Positions 43,543 through 52,099 of a stretch of DNA of 64,000 nt are shown piece by piece. The stretch is from Actinopolymorpha pittospori. Lineage in GTDB: Bacteria > Actinomycetota > Actinomycetes > Propionibacteriales > Actinopolymorphaceae. Both the position numbers and the translations under genes were made by a program. The stretch spans positions 6,138,001 through 6,202,000 of the forward strand of contig NZ_JADBEM010000001.1 in the NCBI RefSeq assembly GCF_014873875.1, read 5' to 3'. Every line of letters begins with the position of its first letter. Position 1 is the stretch's first letter. Under the pieces are notes generated by a model. That model made no database searches and was not told the origin of the DNA. It saw only the letters and a program-made list of their open reading frames with translations.

Positions 43543-44736
43543 ATGGGTGCCGGCGGCTCGCGACCTCACCCACCGGGCTCGCAGTCGTCCCTGCACCGGG
43601 CCAACGTGGCGCGACTCCTGGGCGCGGTCCGCTCCGCGGGCGCACTCAGTCAGGCCGAGATCGCGCGACGCACCGGCCTGTCCGCGGCCACCGTGTCCAA
43701 CATCGTGCAGGAGCTTGCCGCGGCCGGATCCGTCCAGGTCCGGCCCGGCCTGGCCGGTGGCCGACGGGTGCGGCAGGTGACCCTGAGCGAGACGGCGGGC
43801 ACCGTCGTCGGTGTGGACTACGGCCACTCCCATCTCCGGGTCGCCGTCGGCGACCTGTCCCGACGGGTGCTCGCCGAGGACGCGGTGCCGTTGGATGTCG
43901 ACGCCTCCGCCGCGGACTCCCTCAACCGTGCCGAGCAGATGATCGAGGACCTCCTGTGCGTCGCCGGCGTGCAGCGCTCGCAGGTGTTGGGAGTGGGGCT
44001 CGGTGTGCCCGGTCCGTTCGACGTGGACACCGGCCAGATCGGCTCCAGTGTGCTGCTGCCCGGGTGGGCCGGTGTCCGGCCGCAGCAGGCGCTGGTCGAA
44101 CGACTCTGTCTTCCCGTGTACGCCGACAACGACGCCAACCTCGGCGCGCTCGGCGAGCTGGCCTTCGGCGCTGGGCAGGGCCAGAACGATCTGGTCTATC
44201 TCAAGGTGTCCAACGGGATCGGCGCCGGCCTTGTTCTGGGTGGCCAGATCTATCGGGGTGCCGGCGGCTCCGCCGGGGAGATCGGGCACATCACCCTGGA
44301 CGAGGCCGGTCCGGTGTGTCGCTGTGGCAACCGCGGCTGCCTCGAGAGCCACGCCAACGCCGGTTACCTTCTGAGTCTGCTGCGTGACACCCACGGCGCC
44401 GACCTCACGGTGGCCGACGCCGTGGCCCTGGCCCGTCAGGGCGATCCAGGCTGCCGTCGGGTACTGTCCGACATCGGCCGGCACGTCGGCATCGGCGTAG
44501 CCAGCCTGTGCAACCTGCTCAATCCGCGCTGCCTGATCATCGGCGGCGACCTGGCTCCAGCCGGTGACCTGCTGGTGACGCCGCTCTACGAAGCGGTGGC
44601 CCGCTACGCGATACCCAGCGCGGCACGACAACTCCGAGTCGTGACCGGAACGCTGGGCGACCGGGCCGAGGTGCTCGGTGCGCTCGCCCTCGCGATGAGT
44701 GAAAGCGCCGGTGAGCACGCGGTCGTTCCCGCCTGA
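43543..44736 (+). CDS. ROK-family transcriptional repressor (XylR/NagC type)
   Basis: 397 aa. The N-terminal winged HTH includes LSQAEIARRTGLSAATVSNIVQEL, followed by the ROK sugar-kinase-like fold: GVDYGHSHLRVAVGD, GVGLGVPGPFD, ADNDANLGALGE, and the zinc site with CRCGNRGCLE. Starts at 43450 and 43522 are open, but ATG 43543 has a GGGGGA ribosome site and gives the usual family length. It faces a tandem palindrome and precedes a CUT2 importer operon on the same strand. It probably represses that operon until the sugar appears; the UxuA operon just upstream may also be a target. Confidence 0.9.
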   Translation: MGAGGSRPHPPGSQSSLHRANVARLLGAVRSAGALSQAEIARRTGLSAATVSNIVQELAAAGSVQVRPGLAGGRRVRQVTLSETAGTVVGVDYGHSHLRVAVGDLSRRVLAEDAVPLDVDASAADSLNRAEQMIEDLLCVAGVQRSQVLGVGLGVPGPFDVDTGQIGSSVLLPGWAGVRPQQALVERLCLPVYADNDANLGALGELAFGAGQGQNDLVYLKVSNGIGAGLVLGGQIYRGAGGSAGEIGHITLDEAGPVCRCGNRGCLESHANAGYLLSLLRDTHGADLTVADAVALARQGDPGCRRVLSDIGRHVGIGVASLCNLLNPRCLIIGGDLAPAGDLLVTPLYEAVARYAIPSAARQLRVVTGTLGDRAEVLGALALAMSESAGEHAVVPA

Positions 44737-44747
44737 GCGGTGCGGTC

Positions 44748-44762
44748 TGGGCGCTCCGCCCA
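44748..44762 (+). terminator. Short hairpin after the ROK gene
   Basis: TGGGCG-CTC-CGCCCA, 6-bp stem with 3-base loop, followed by a pyrimidine-rich run (ACCTTCTTTC). It is a plausible terminator separating the ROK gene from the importer operon. Confidence 0.4.
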
Positions 44763-44900
44763 ACCTTCTTTCAACTTCTGAACACTTGCCGGATATTTTT
44801 GTGATCAATCCTTCATTAGTTGACGACAACGGGTCGGCAAGGTTGACTGTCGTCACCCTGGCCGCGAGGGCGCGGCCTGTGTCCAGGAGGGTTGCAACAC

Positions 44901-46004
44901 GTGAGGACCTATGTGCGCCGCGGCCTCGCAGTTGCCGCGGTCGCGCTGACGCTGTGTGCGTCGGCCTGCGGCAAGGCGAATCAGGCGAGTGGGAACGGCT
45001 CTGACAATGTCAGTGTCAACGACGGCTTCAAGGTCGGCGTCCTGCTGCCAGAGTCGAAGACAGCGCGTTACGAGAAGTTCGACCGGCCGTACCTGGAAGC
45101 GGACATCGCCAAGGCTTGCCCAAAGTGCACGGTTGAATACCGCAACGCCAACCAGAACGCCAACACTCAGCGTCAGCAGGTCGACTCGGTCCTCGCCGCC
45201 GGTGTCAAGGTGATCATTGTCGACTCGGTCAACTACAAGTCGATCCAGAGCTCGGTCAAGAAGGCCAAGCAGCAGGGCGTGCCCGTGATCGCCTATGACC
45301 GCCTGGCCACCGGGCCGATTGCCGGCTACTCCTCCTTCGACAACGAGAAGATCGGCGAGCTCCAGGGCCAGGCGTTCTTGACGGCGATCTCGAAGGGTGG
45401 CAACCCCAAGCGGGGCAAGGTCATCCTCGTCAACGGCTCACCGGACGACCCGAACGCGCCCGACTTCAAGAAGGGCATGCACAAGGTCCTCGACGGCAAG
45501 GTCAACGTCGGTGCGGAGTACGACACCACTGACTGGAGCCCTGACGGCGCCCGCCAGGAGGTCGGCGGTGCCATCAGCAAGATCGGCGCCAAGAATGTGC
45601 TCGGTGTCTACGCCGCCAATGACGGTATGGCAGGTGGCGCGATCGCCGCGCTGAAGTCCGCCAACGTCACCCCGCTTCCCCCGGTGACCGGACAGGACTC
45701 CGAACTCGCCGGCATCCAGCGGATCCTCAAGGGCGAGCAGTACGCGACGATCTACAAGTCCATCAAGCCGCAGGCCCAGGCCGCCGCGGAGATGGCGGTC
45801 GCCGCCGCGCAGGGCAAGAAGTGGACCGGCGGAAGCGCCACCGTGAACAACGGCACAGTCACCGTTCCGGCGAAGATCGTGTCCGCGCAGACGGTCACCA
45901 AGGAAAACATCCAGAGCACGGTGGTCGACGACGGCTACTGGAAGGTCTCGGAAATCTGCACCGCCACGTACGCCGCCGCCTGCACGGCAGCGGGCGTGAA
46001 GTGA
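44901..46004 (+). CDS. CUT2 sugar-binding lipoprotein (xylose/ribose type)
   Basis: 367 aa. Lipoprotein signal VRRGLAVAAVALTLCASAC. The periplasmic-binding fold (Peripla_BP_4) begins FKVGVLLPESKTARYEKFDRP, with later VDSVLAAGVKVIIVDSVN, VPVIAYDRLATGP, KVILVNGSPDDPNAPDFKKG, GVYAANDGMAGGAI and VTGQDSELAGIQRIL. These match XylF-type xylose-binding proteins closely. The start is GTG 44901 with AGGAGG ten bases before. It is first in the importer operon; a strong hairpin after it (46043-46075) may raise its expression over the ATPase and permease. Confidence 0.9.
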   Translation: MRTYVRRGLAVAAVALTLCASACGKANQASGNGSDNVSVNDGFKVGVLLPESKTARYEKFDRPYLEADIAKACPKCTVEYRNANQNANTQRQQVDSVLAAGVKVIIVDSVNYKSIQSSVKKAKQQGVPVIAYDRLATGPIAGYSSFDNEKIGELQGQAFLTAISKGGNPKRGKVILVNGSPDDPNAPDFKKGMHKVLDGKVNVGAEYDTTDWSPDGARQEVGGAISKIGAKNVLGVYAANDGMAGGAIAALKSANVTPLPPVTGQDSELAGIQRILKGEQYATIYKSIKPQAQAAAEMAVAAAQGKKWTGGSATVNNGTVTVPAKIVSAQTVTKENIQSTVVDDGYWKVSEICTATYAAACTAAGVK

Positions 46005-46042
46005 CGCCGAAGGCGTCGCGGATCCCGTGTTGGTGAACGTGT

Positions 46043-46075
46043 CGTCCCCGGTGTCGCCCAGCGGCACCGGGGACG
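46043..46075 (+). terminator. Intercistronic hairpin after the binding-protein gene
   Basis: CGTCCCCGGTG / CACCGGGGACG forms a perfect 11-bp stem with an 11-base loop, between binding protein and ATPase. There is no U-tract. It may act as an attenuator or 3'-end stabiliser rather than a full terminator. Confidence 0.55.
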
Positions 46076-46127
46076 CGTGTGAAGACGTATGGCTGCCTGG
46101 CTTACCGGCCGGGCGGAAGGACAGGAG

Positions 46128-46982
46128 ATGGTTGAGGTGACAAGCGCACCGGCGCGGACGGACACGCCGATACTCGCGCTGCGCGGCGTCTCCAAACGGT
46201 TTGGTGCTGTGCAAGCACTCACCGAAGTTGATCTTACTGTGTACGCCGGCGAAGTTGTGGCCCTGGTTGGCGACAACGGTGCCGGCAAGTCCACGTTGGT
46301 CAAGACGATCTCCGGGGTGAGCACCGCCGACTCGGGCGTCATCGAGTGGCAGGGCCGGGCGGTCACGATCTCTCGACCCGGCGACGCGCAGCAACTGGGA
46401 ATCGCGACGGTCTATCAGGACCTCGCCCTGGCCGACAACCTCGACGTGGTCGGCAACCTCTTCCTGGGCCGGGAGATCCGCAAGTTCGGGTTGCTCGACG
46501 AGGTCGAGATGGAACGCCGGGCCCGGGAACTCCTGGACACCCTGTCCATCAAGATCCCGAGCGTGCGGATTCCGGTCGCGTCGCTTTCTGGTGGTCAGCG
46601 CCAGACGGTGGCCATTTCCCGTTCGCTGCTGGGCGAACCGAAGATCGTGATCCTGGACGAACCGACGGCCGCGCTCGGTGTCGAGCAGACCGCGCAGGTG
46701 CTCGACCTCGTCGAGCGGCTGCGCGACCGTGGCCTGGGCGTGATCCTGATCAGCCACAACATGGCCGACGTGGGTGCTGTCGCGGACCGGATCGCGGTTC
46801 TGCGTCTGGGCCGCAACAACGGGATCTTCGACGCGCGCGACACCACTCAGGAACAGATCGTCTCGGCGATCACCGGCGCCTCGGACAACGCCGTGACCCG
46901 GCGGGCGTCCCGGCACCGTCCGGCCGACGAGGCGGAAGAGTCGCCGACCGAGGCCGGTAGCGACAGGGAGAGTGCAAAGTGA
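46128..46982 (+). CDS. CUT2 sugar ABC transporter ATPase (single nucleotide-binding domain)
   Basis: 284 aa. Walker A GDNGAGKSTL, signature LSGGQRQTV, Walker B IVILDEPTAALG and H-loop ISHN are intact. Most CUT2 ATPases (RbsA, XylG) carry two fused nucleotide-binding domains of about 500 aa; this one has only one, so it must work as a homodimer, as known for FrcA-type proteins. ATG 46128 follows GGACAGGAG. Its stop overlaps the permease start by four bases (GTGA). Confidence 0.9.
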   Translation: MVEVTSAPARTDTPILALRGVSKRFGAVQALTEVDLTVYAGEVVALVGDNGAGKSTLVKTISGVSTADSGVIEWQGRAVTISRPGDAQQLGIATVYQDLALADNLDVVGNLFLGREIRKFGLLDEVEMERRARELLDTLSIKIPSVRIPVASLSGGQRQTVAISRSLLGEPKIVILDEPTAALGVEQTAQVLDLVERLRDRGLGVILISHNMADVGAVADRIAVLRLGRNNGIFDARDTTQEQIVSAITGASDNAVTRRASRHRPADEAEESPTEAGSDRESAK

Positions 46983-48238
46983 CAACCGCCAAGGGTGCGC
47001 CCCCCACGCCGACGGTGGCGCAGACCGACCCACGGCTGGTGGTGACCCAGAGCGGCGTTCGTGGCTACCTCCACGAGACGTGGCGGCGGGTCCGCGGCGG
47101 CGAACTGGGCTCCTTCCCCGTCGTGATCGGCCTGATCGTCATCTGGGCGATCTTCCAGAGCATGAACTCCGGGTTCCTCGCTCCGGGCTATCTGAGCCAG
47201 ATCAGCGTCGACATCGTGGCCACCGGCATGATCGCCACGGGCATCGTGTTCGTGTTGCTGCTCGGTGAGATCGACCTGTCCGTCGGGTCGGTGTCCGGGG
47301 TGGCAGCGGCCATCCTCGCCGTCGCGAACGTGCAGTGGGGTCTGCCCGAGTGGGAGGCCGTGCTGCTGGCCGTCGTGGTGGGCATGGCGATGGGCCTGTT
47401 GCACGGCTTCTTCTTCGCCAAGATCGGCGTACCGGCGTTCATCGTGACTCTCGCCGGCCTGCTTGGCTGGTTGGGCTTCATGCTCTGGGTGCTGGGCTCC
47501 ACCGGTTCCTACAACCTGGACAACTCCAGTGGCCTGATCGACCGGCTGTCCGGCACCTACTTCGAGGAAGTGATCTGGGGCTACGCGCTCGCGATCGTGG
47601 TGGCGGTGGGCTACCTGCTGTTGGGCCTGTACGGCCGGCAGCGCCGGGTGCGAGCGGGTATCCCGGCCCGTGGCCTGCCGGAGATCCTGCTGCGCAGCGT
47701 GTTGCTCGGCGTCGTGCTGCTCGCCGTCGCCGTGGTGTTCAACCAGGCCCGTGGCCTGCCGTTGGCGCCGGTGATCTTCCTGGTGTTCGTGGTCGGCCTG
47801 GACTTCGTGCTGCGGCACACGGCGTACGGTCGCAAGGTGTTCGCGGTTGGCGGCAACGTCGAGGCGGCGCGGCGCGCCGGTATCAACGTGACAGCGATCC
47901 GGATGAGCGTGTTCGCCATCAGCGGCACCATGGCCGCGATCGGTGGCGTGTTCTTCGCGTCGGTCAACCAGAACATCACGAAGTCCGGTACCGGGCAGGA
48001 CATCCTGATGGATGCGATCGCCGCCGCCGTCATCGGTGGCACCAGCCTGTTCGGCGGGCGCGGCAGCACCTTCTCGGCGCTGCTCGGTGTCCTGGTCATC
48101 CAGTCCATCGCCGCGGGTATGAACCTCGTCGGTATCACGGACTACGCGCAGTACATGGTGACCGGAGTCGTCCTGCTGGCCGCGGTGGTCATCGACTCGG
48201 TCTCGCGGCGTAGCCAGAAGGCCTCTGGCCGAGCCTGA
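46979..48238 (+). CDS. CUT2 sugar ABC permease (XylH-like)
   Basis: 419 aa, about ten or more hydrophobic helices. Family segments: VFVLLLGEIDLSVGSVSGVAAA, GVPAFIVTLAGLLGWLG, TAYGRKVFAVGGNVEAARRAGI, and DAIAAAVIGGTSLFGGRGS. These are hallmarks of XylH/RbsC-type permeases; the long middle section and about 420 aa favour XylH. The start is GTG 46979, overlapping the ATPase stop. It ends the ROK-linked importer operon at the bidirectional hairpin 48248-48291. Confidence 0.9.
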   Translation: MTTAKGAPPTPTVAQTDPRLVVTQSGVRGYLHETWRRVRGGELGSFPVVIGLIVIWAIFQSMNSGFLAPGYLSQISVDIVATGMIATGIVFVLLLGEIDLSVGSVSGVAAAILAVANVQWGLPEWEAVLLAVVVGMAMGLLHGFFFAKIGVPAFIVTLAGLLGWLGFMLWVLGSTGSYNLDNSSGLIDRLSGTYFEEVIWGYALAIVVAVGYLLLGLYGRQRRVRAGIPARGLPEILLRSVLLGVVLLAVAVVFNQARGLPLAPVIFLVFVVGLDFVLRHTAYGRKVFAVGGNVEAARRAGINVTAIRMSVFAISGTMAAIGGVFFASVNQNITKSGTGQDILMDAIAAAVIGGTSLFGGRGSTFSALLGVLVIQSIAAGMNLVGITDYAQYMVTGVVLLAAVVIDSVSRRSQKASGRA

Positions 48239-48247
48239 TCCAACGAT

Positions 48248-48291
48248 CGAGGCCAGCAGGTCGGGAGAGGAGTCCCGCTCTGCCGGCCTCG
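48248..48291. terminator. Bidirectional terminator hairpin
   Basis: CGAGGCCAGCAG (48248-48259) pairs with CTGCCGGCCTCG (48280-48291) in 11 of 12 positions around a 20-base loop. It lies between convergent permease and enolase genes, so it can serve both. Confidence 0.6.
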
Positions 48292-48339
48292 ACGCGTGTC
48301 CAGGCTGGGGTGCGTCCCGGCCGGCGGGTGCCCTGAACT

Positions 48340-49428
48340 TCAGGAGGCGGTGAGGGGTATGCCGAAGCCGGGCAGATCGGGCACGATGAGCTGGCCGTCC
48401 TCAACAAGCCGATATCCGCTTGTGTCAGCCCCCTGGGTCTGACCCGGCACGCCTTCAACTGTGTTCACGTTGCCGAGGCCGGCGGCCAACTGGGCGGCGT
48501 ACAAGGTCTTGACAGGGACACCCCAGGCGTGTGGCGATGCAGCGACCCCGAGGTCCTCCAGGCGCGGCATCATGGACCGCCAGGCGGTGAAGCCGTACGA
48601 CACGATGTCCAGGAGCACCACGTCGACAACGCCCGCCTTGGCGAACTCGAGGAGCTGGTCGACGTCGGGGTTCGTCTCGCCCTCGGCGATGAGTGTCGGC
48701 GATCCCGCCTGCTGCAATGCCTTCCGAAGTCTCCCGAGGTCGTCGAGGTCGTCGAGGAATGGTTCTTCCACCCAGTAGATGTCGCAGTCTGCGACAGCGT
48801 TGAGATAGCGCAGGAAGCCGTCGCAGTCGTAACCGTCGTTGGCATCGACCAGGATGCGCGCGTGTGGGTACGCCGCGCGGACGGCCCGGGTCACCTCGAT
48901 GTCACGGGCGTCCCCGGCGGCCCGGTCCAGCCATCGGTTGCCGCGACCGATCTTGAGCTTGAACGCCCGGAAGCCGAGCGCATGGTCGGCGGCACAGTTC
49001 GCCAGCGGTGCGGCGATGCCCGCGGGCGACTCCTCGGGGTCGAGGTCGTCGAAGTAGATCGCGCCGTCGTACACCGGCAACGACGTCTTGCCGCGGCTGC
49101 CGAGCATGTGATGTACCGGCAGTTGCAGCAGGTGTCCGGCCAGGTCATGGAGCGCGAAGTCGAGGCCGAGCATCCTCGGGTCGAGGACGCCGACAGCCGG
49201 GTCGAACAACTCCTCCACCGCATGCCCGATCACCTGCTCCTCGGGCGGCAGCGTGCCTGCCACCAGGCCCCACCCGATGCGACCGGAATCGGTGTGCAGG
49301 ATGACGATCTGACTCTCGGGCCCGGCGCCGTGACTGCCCAGGCGGGCGTTGCGGCCGACGGTGCGTGGGTACCGAGACCGAAGGTTGGAACGTTCGACTC
49401 GGGTGATTCGAGCGGACAGCGGGCTCAT
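48340..49428 (-). CDS. Enolase-superfamily (mandelate racemase-type) acid-sugar dehydratase
   Basis: 362 aa. The barrel has K-x-K (FKLKIGRG), metal ligands in ILVDANDGYD, YWVEEPF and LIAEGET, and the Asp/His base in LLDIVSYG and ASPHAWGVP. All catalytic residues of the mandelate-racemase/galactarate-type subgroup are present. It is only distantly similar to the enolase-family protein at 27734. The ATG overlaps the IclR stop (ATGA), so it is the final gene of the five-gene importer operon. It probably dehydrates the acid sugar imported by that transporter. Confidence 0.88.
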   Translation of the reverse strand: MSPLSARITRVERSNLRSRYPRTVGRNARLGSHGAGPESQIVILHTDSGRIGWGLVAGTLPPEEQVIGHAVEELFDPAVGVLDPRMLGLDFALHDLAGHLLQLPVHHMLGSRGKTSLPVYDGAIYFDDLDPEESPAGIAAPLANCAADHALGFRAFKLKIGRGNRWLDRAAGDARDIEVTRAVRAAYPHARILVDANDGYDCDGFLRYLNAVADCDIYWVEEPFLDDLDDLGRLRKALQQAGSPTLIAEGETNPDVDQLLEFAKAGVVDVVLLDIVSYGFTAWRSMMPRLEDLGVAASPHAWGVPVKTLYAAQLAAGLGNVNTVEGVPGQTQGADTSGYRLVEDGQLIVPDLPGFGIPLTAS

Positions 49429-50219
49429 CGGGCTTCTTCCTGGAGGTCGGGTGCGCCGAGCTGACGTGACAGCTCGCGGGCGGCGTTTCGGACGAGACCG
49501 GCGATCGACGTCTCGTGGGCACGGATTCGGGCAGCTGGCCCGCCGACGCTGAGCGCTGCCACCGGCTTCCTGTCGTGGCCTACGACAGGTGCGGCGAGAC
49601 AGCGCACGTCGGGTTCGCGCTCGCTGTCGTCGATGGCGAACCCGCGCAGCCGGCTCCGCTCCACCTCCGCAAGCAACGCCTGCGGGGTGGTCAGAGTAGT
49701 CGGCGTGTAGTGGATCAACTCCAGCCGAGAGACGATCTCGCGTCGCTCCGGCTCGGCGAGCGCGGACAGGTACGCCTTCCCCAGACCGGTGCAGTGGATC
49801 GGGGCCCGGGATCCGAGCTTGGAGCTCATCTTCACCGCCTGCGTACCGATCTCCTGCAAGACGTACACCATCTCGTCGTTGTCCATCACCGCCAGGAACG
49901 CTGTCTCCGCGGTGTCATGGACGAGTCTTCGAAGCTGCGGGGGTGCGATGGCGAACAGGTCCGTCTGTGCAAGAGCCTGCAGGCCGACCCGGACCGCGGC
50001 GACACCGAGTCGCACGCCAGTGCCGTCGGCTCGCTCGGTGACGAACCCGTGCTCACGAAGCTGACCGACGATTCGGTAGGTCGCGCTACGACTGAGGTCG
50101 AGGCCGTCAGCCAGTTGCTGCATGCTGACTTCGCCATGGGCGGCGACGTACTCGATGATCGCCAGGCCGCGCGACAGGGTGCCGGGGGCGGAAGTGCTTC
50201 GCTCGGTCATGGCAGCCAT
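49425..50219 (-). CDS. IclR-family transcriptional regulator
   Basis: 264 aa. The N-terminal winged HTH (LSRGLAIIEYVAAHGEVSMQQLADGLDLSRSATYRIVGQL) is followed by an IclR effector domain with SRAPIHCTGLGKAYLSAL, LRGFAIDDSEREPDVRCLAAPV and PVAALSVGGPAARI. ATG 50219 or 50210 are both possible; neither has a clear ribosome site. It lies 42 bp after the permease gene and overlaps the dehydratase gene, so it is inside the operon it probably controls. Its ligand is likely the acid sugar or its keto-deoxy product. Confidence 0.9.
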   Translation of the reverse strand: MAAMTERSTSAPGTLSRGLAIIEYVAAHGEVSMQQLADGLDLSRSATYRIVGQLREHGFVTERADGTGVRLGVAAVRVGLQALAQTDLFAIAPPQLRRLVHDTAETAFLAVMDNDEMVYVLQEIGTQAVKMSSKLGSRAPIHCTGLGKAYLSALAEPERREIVSRLELIHYTPTTLTTPQALLAEVERSRLRGFAIDDSEREPDVRCLAAPVVGHDRKPVAALSVGGPAARIRAHETSIAGLVRNAARELSRQLGAPDLQEEAR

Positions 50220-50261
50220 GGTGACGGATCGGTGCCGTCGACGAGTGGACAACGGCGGCTC

Positions 50262-51128
50262 TCATCCCTTCAGACCCGAGCGCGCGACGCCAGCGATGAC
50301 ATAGCGCTGGGCGAGCGCGAACACCACCAGTACGGGGACACTCGCGAGGACGGCGCCAGCCATCACGACCGGATAGTCGGTGCCGTAGGCCCCGCGTAGG
50401 GTGGCAAGGCCGGCGGGTAGCGTCAGATGTTCTGGGTTGAAGAGCACATACAACGGCCAGAGAAAGTCGTTCCAGCTGCCGAGGAAGCTCAGTACCGCCA
50501 GGGTGGCCAGCGGAGCTTTCGACAACGGCACCATCACGCGCCAGAAGATCTGCCAGCGGTTCGCCCCGTCGATCAGGGCGGCCTCCTCCAGTTCGTGCGG
50601 GATCGACAGAAAGAATTGGCGCAGGAAAAACACCCCGAACGCGCTCGCCGCGCCAGGGACGATGAGCGCGAGACTGTTGTCGAGCCAGCCGAAGGAGTCC
50701 ACGATCAGGTAGTTCGGCATCAGGAACACGAACCCCGGGACGAAGAGCGTGGCCACGATCAGTGCGAAGATGACCGACTTGCCGCGGAACCGCATCCGGG
50801 CCAACGCGTACGCCGACATCGAAGCCGTAACCAGCACGAGCAGGGTGTGACCGACCGCGACCAGCACACTGTTCATGAGCCATCGCAGCACCGGTGCCTG
50901 CGCATCCGCGAAGAGCGAGGTGTAACCCTCGATCGAGAAGTCCGTGGGGATCCACCGTGGGGGGACCGTGGTCGCGTCGCCGGCGGTCTTGAAGGAGGTC
51001 GAGACCATCCACACCAACGGCGCGAGGAAGATGATGGTGAGGACGAACAGCAGCAGATAGAAGACCAGGACGGAGGCGAGCCGCTGCCACCTCGTGGTCG
51101 GGGTCGCTTGGTCGAACGTGGTCGCCAT
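50262..51128 (-). CDS. CUT1 sugar ABC permease (MalG-type)
   Basis: 288 aa, six helices. LVFYLLLFVLTIIFLAPLVWMVSTSFK is the standard start; EAA loop LEEAALIDGANRWQIFWRVMVPL; the C-terminus YVIAGVARSGLKG is typical. The ATG shares one base with the stop of the upstream permease (TGATG). It functions with the binding protein at 52096 and the permease at 51128. No ATPase is encoded nearby. Confidence 0.9.
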   Translation of the reverse strand: MATTFDQATPTTRWQRLASVLVFYLLLFVLTIIFLAPLVWMVSTSFKTAGDATTVPPRWIPTDFSIEGYTSLFADAQAPVLRWLMNSVLVAVGHTLLVLVTASMSAYALARMRFRGKSVIFALIVATLFVPGFVFLMPNYLIVDSFGWLDNSLALIVPGAASAFGVFFLRQFFLSIPHELEEAALIDGANRWQIFWRVMVPLSKAPLATLAVLSFLGSWNDFLWPLYVLFNPEHLTLPAGLATLRGAYGTDYPVVMAGAVLASVPVLVVFALAQRYVIAGVARSGLKG

Positions 51129-52099
51129 CAACTGTCCTCGCGTTGCCGGAAGAAGAGGAAGTTCAACGCACTGATACCGATCAGGACCAGCGCCAGGATG
51201 TAACTCATTGCGGCCGCGCTACCCATCCGGAACTGCTCCAGGCCGACTTGGGCGATGTACATGATCGCCGTCTTGGTCTCGGTGCCCGGCGCGCCTGATG
51301 TGAGCAGGTAGGCCTGCCCAAAGACATTGGCGGACGCGAGAATCGTCATCGTCAGAACGAAGAGCAGAACCGGCCGCAGGCTGGGCAGGGTGACATGCCA
51401 GAACTCCGACCAGCGCCCGGCACCATCCATCTTCGCCGCGTCGTACAGCGAGACGTCGACTCCTTGGAGACCAGCGAGATAGACGACCGCGTTGAAGCCA
51501 AGCGTCCACCACACCGTGACGCCCACGAGCGAGATCCACACCCACGGCAGGCTGGTCAGCCACGGCACCGCCTGGTCGATCCCGAGTAGTGACAAGTAGT
51601 GGTTGACCAGCCCGAGGTTTGTCGACAGCAGGAACTGCCACACCAGTCCGATCACGCCGACACCGAGCACGTAGGGCGCGAAGAAGACGGCACGGAAGAA
51701 GGTCCGCCCTCGAAACGGCCGGTTGAGCAACAGTGCCAGGCCGAGCGGGATCGATACCAGGAACGGCACCGAGAAGACGACGAACTTGCCGGTCGCCAGC
51801 ATGCTGGCCCAGAACGACGATGCGGTCAGGTCGTTCCGGTGGAACAGTTGCGTGTAGTTGCCAAGCCCTACCCACGGATGCCGGGGAAGGAAGAAGTCCC
51901 AGTTGTGCAGGCTGATCCAAACCCCATACAGCGCTGGTGCGAGGACGAAGACGCCGAAGATGAGGAGGAACGGAGCCATGAACAGGTACGGCGTGGCCGC
52001 CCGCAGAATCCGCCGAGCGGTGGGTTCGGTCTCGGGAGTCGAATGACTCGAGCTGATCGGTGACGCTACACCGGACCTGGCGACGTTCTCGACGGTCAT
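51128..52099 (-). CDS. CUT1 sugar ABC permease (MalF-type)
   Basis: 323 aa, six helices from YLFMAPFLLIFGVFVLAPALYGVW. EAA loop: YDAAKMDGAGRWSEFWHVTLPSL. The ATG overlaps the binding-protein stop by four bases. It is the second gene of the IclR-linked importer operon. Confidence 0.9.
   Translation of the reverse strand: MTVENVARSGVASPISSSHSTPETEPTARRILRAATPYLFMAPFLLIFGVFVLAPALYGVWISLHNWDFFLPRHPWVGLGNYTQLFHRNDLTASSFWASMLATGKFVVFSVPFLVSIPLGLALLLNRPFRGRTFFRAVFFAPYVLGVGVIGLVWQFLLSTNLGLVNHYLSLLGIDQAVPWLTSLPWVWISLVGVTVWWTLGFNAVVYLAGLQGVDVSLYDAAKMDGAGRWSEFWHVTLPSLRPVLLFVLTMTILASANVFGQAYLLTSGAPGTETKTAIMYIAQVGLEQFRMGSAAAMSYILALVLIGISALNFLFFRQREDS

Noticed and set aside
44748..44762. TGGGCG-CTC-CGCCCA as another copy of the TetR operator
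   Set aside because: The spacer between TGGGC and GCCCA is five bases, not four, it is single, lies just after a stop codon and is followed by pyrimidines, so a hairpin terminator fits better.
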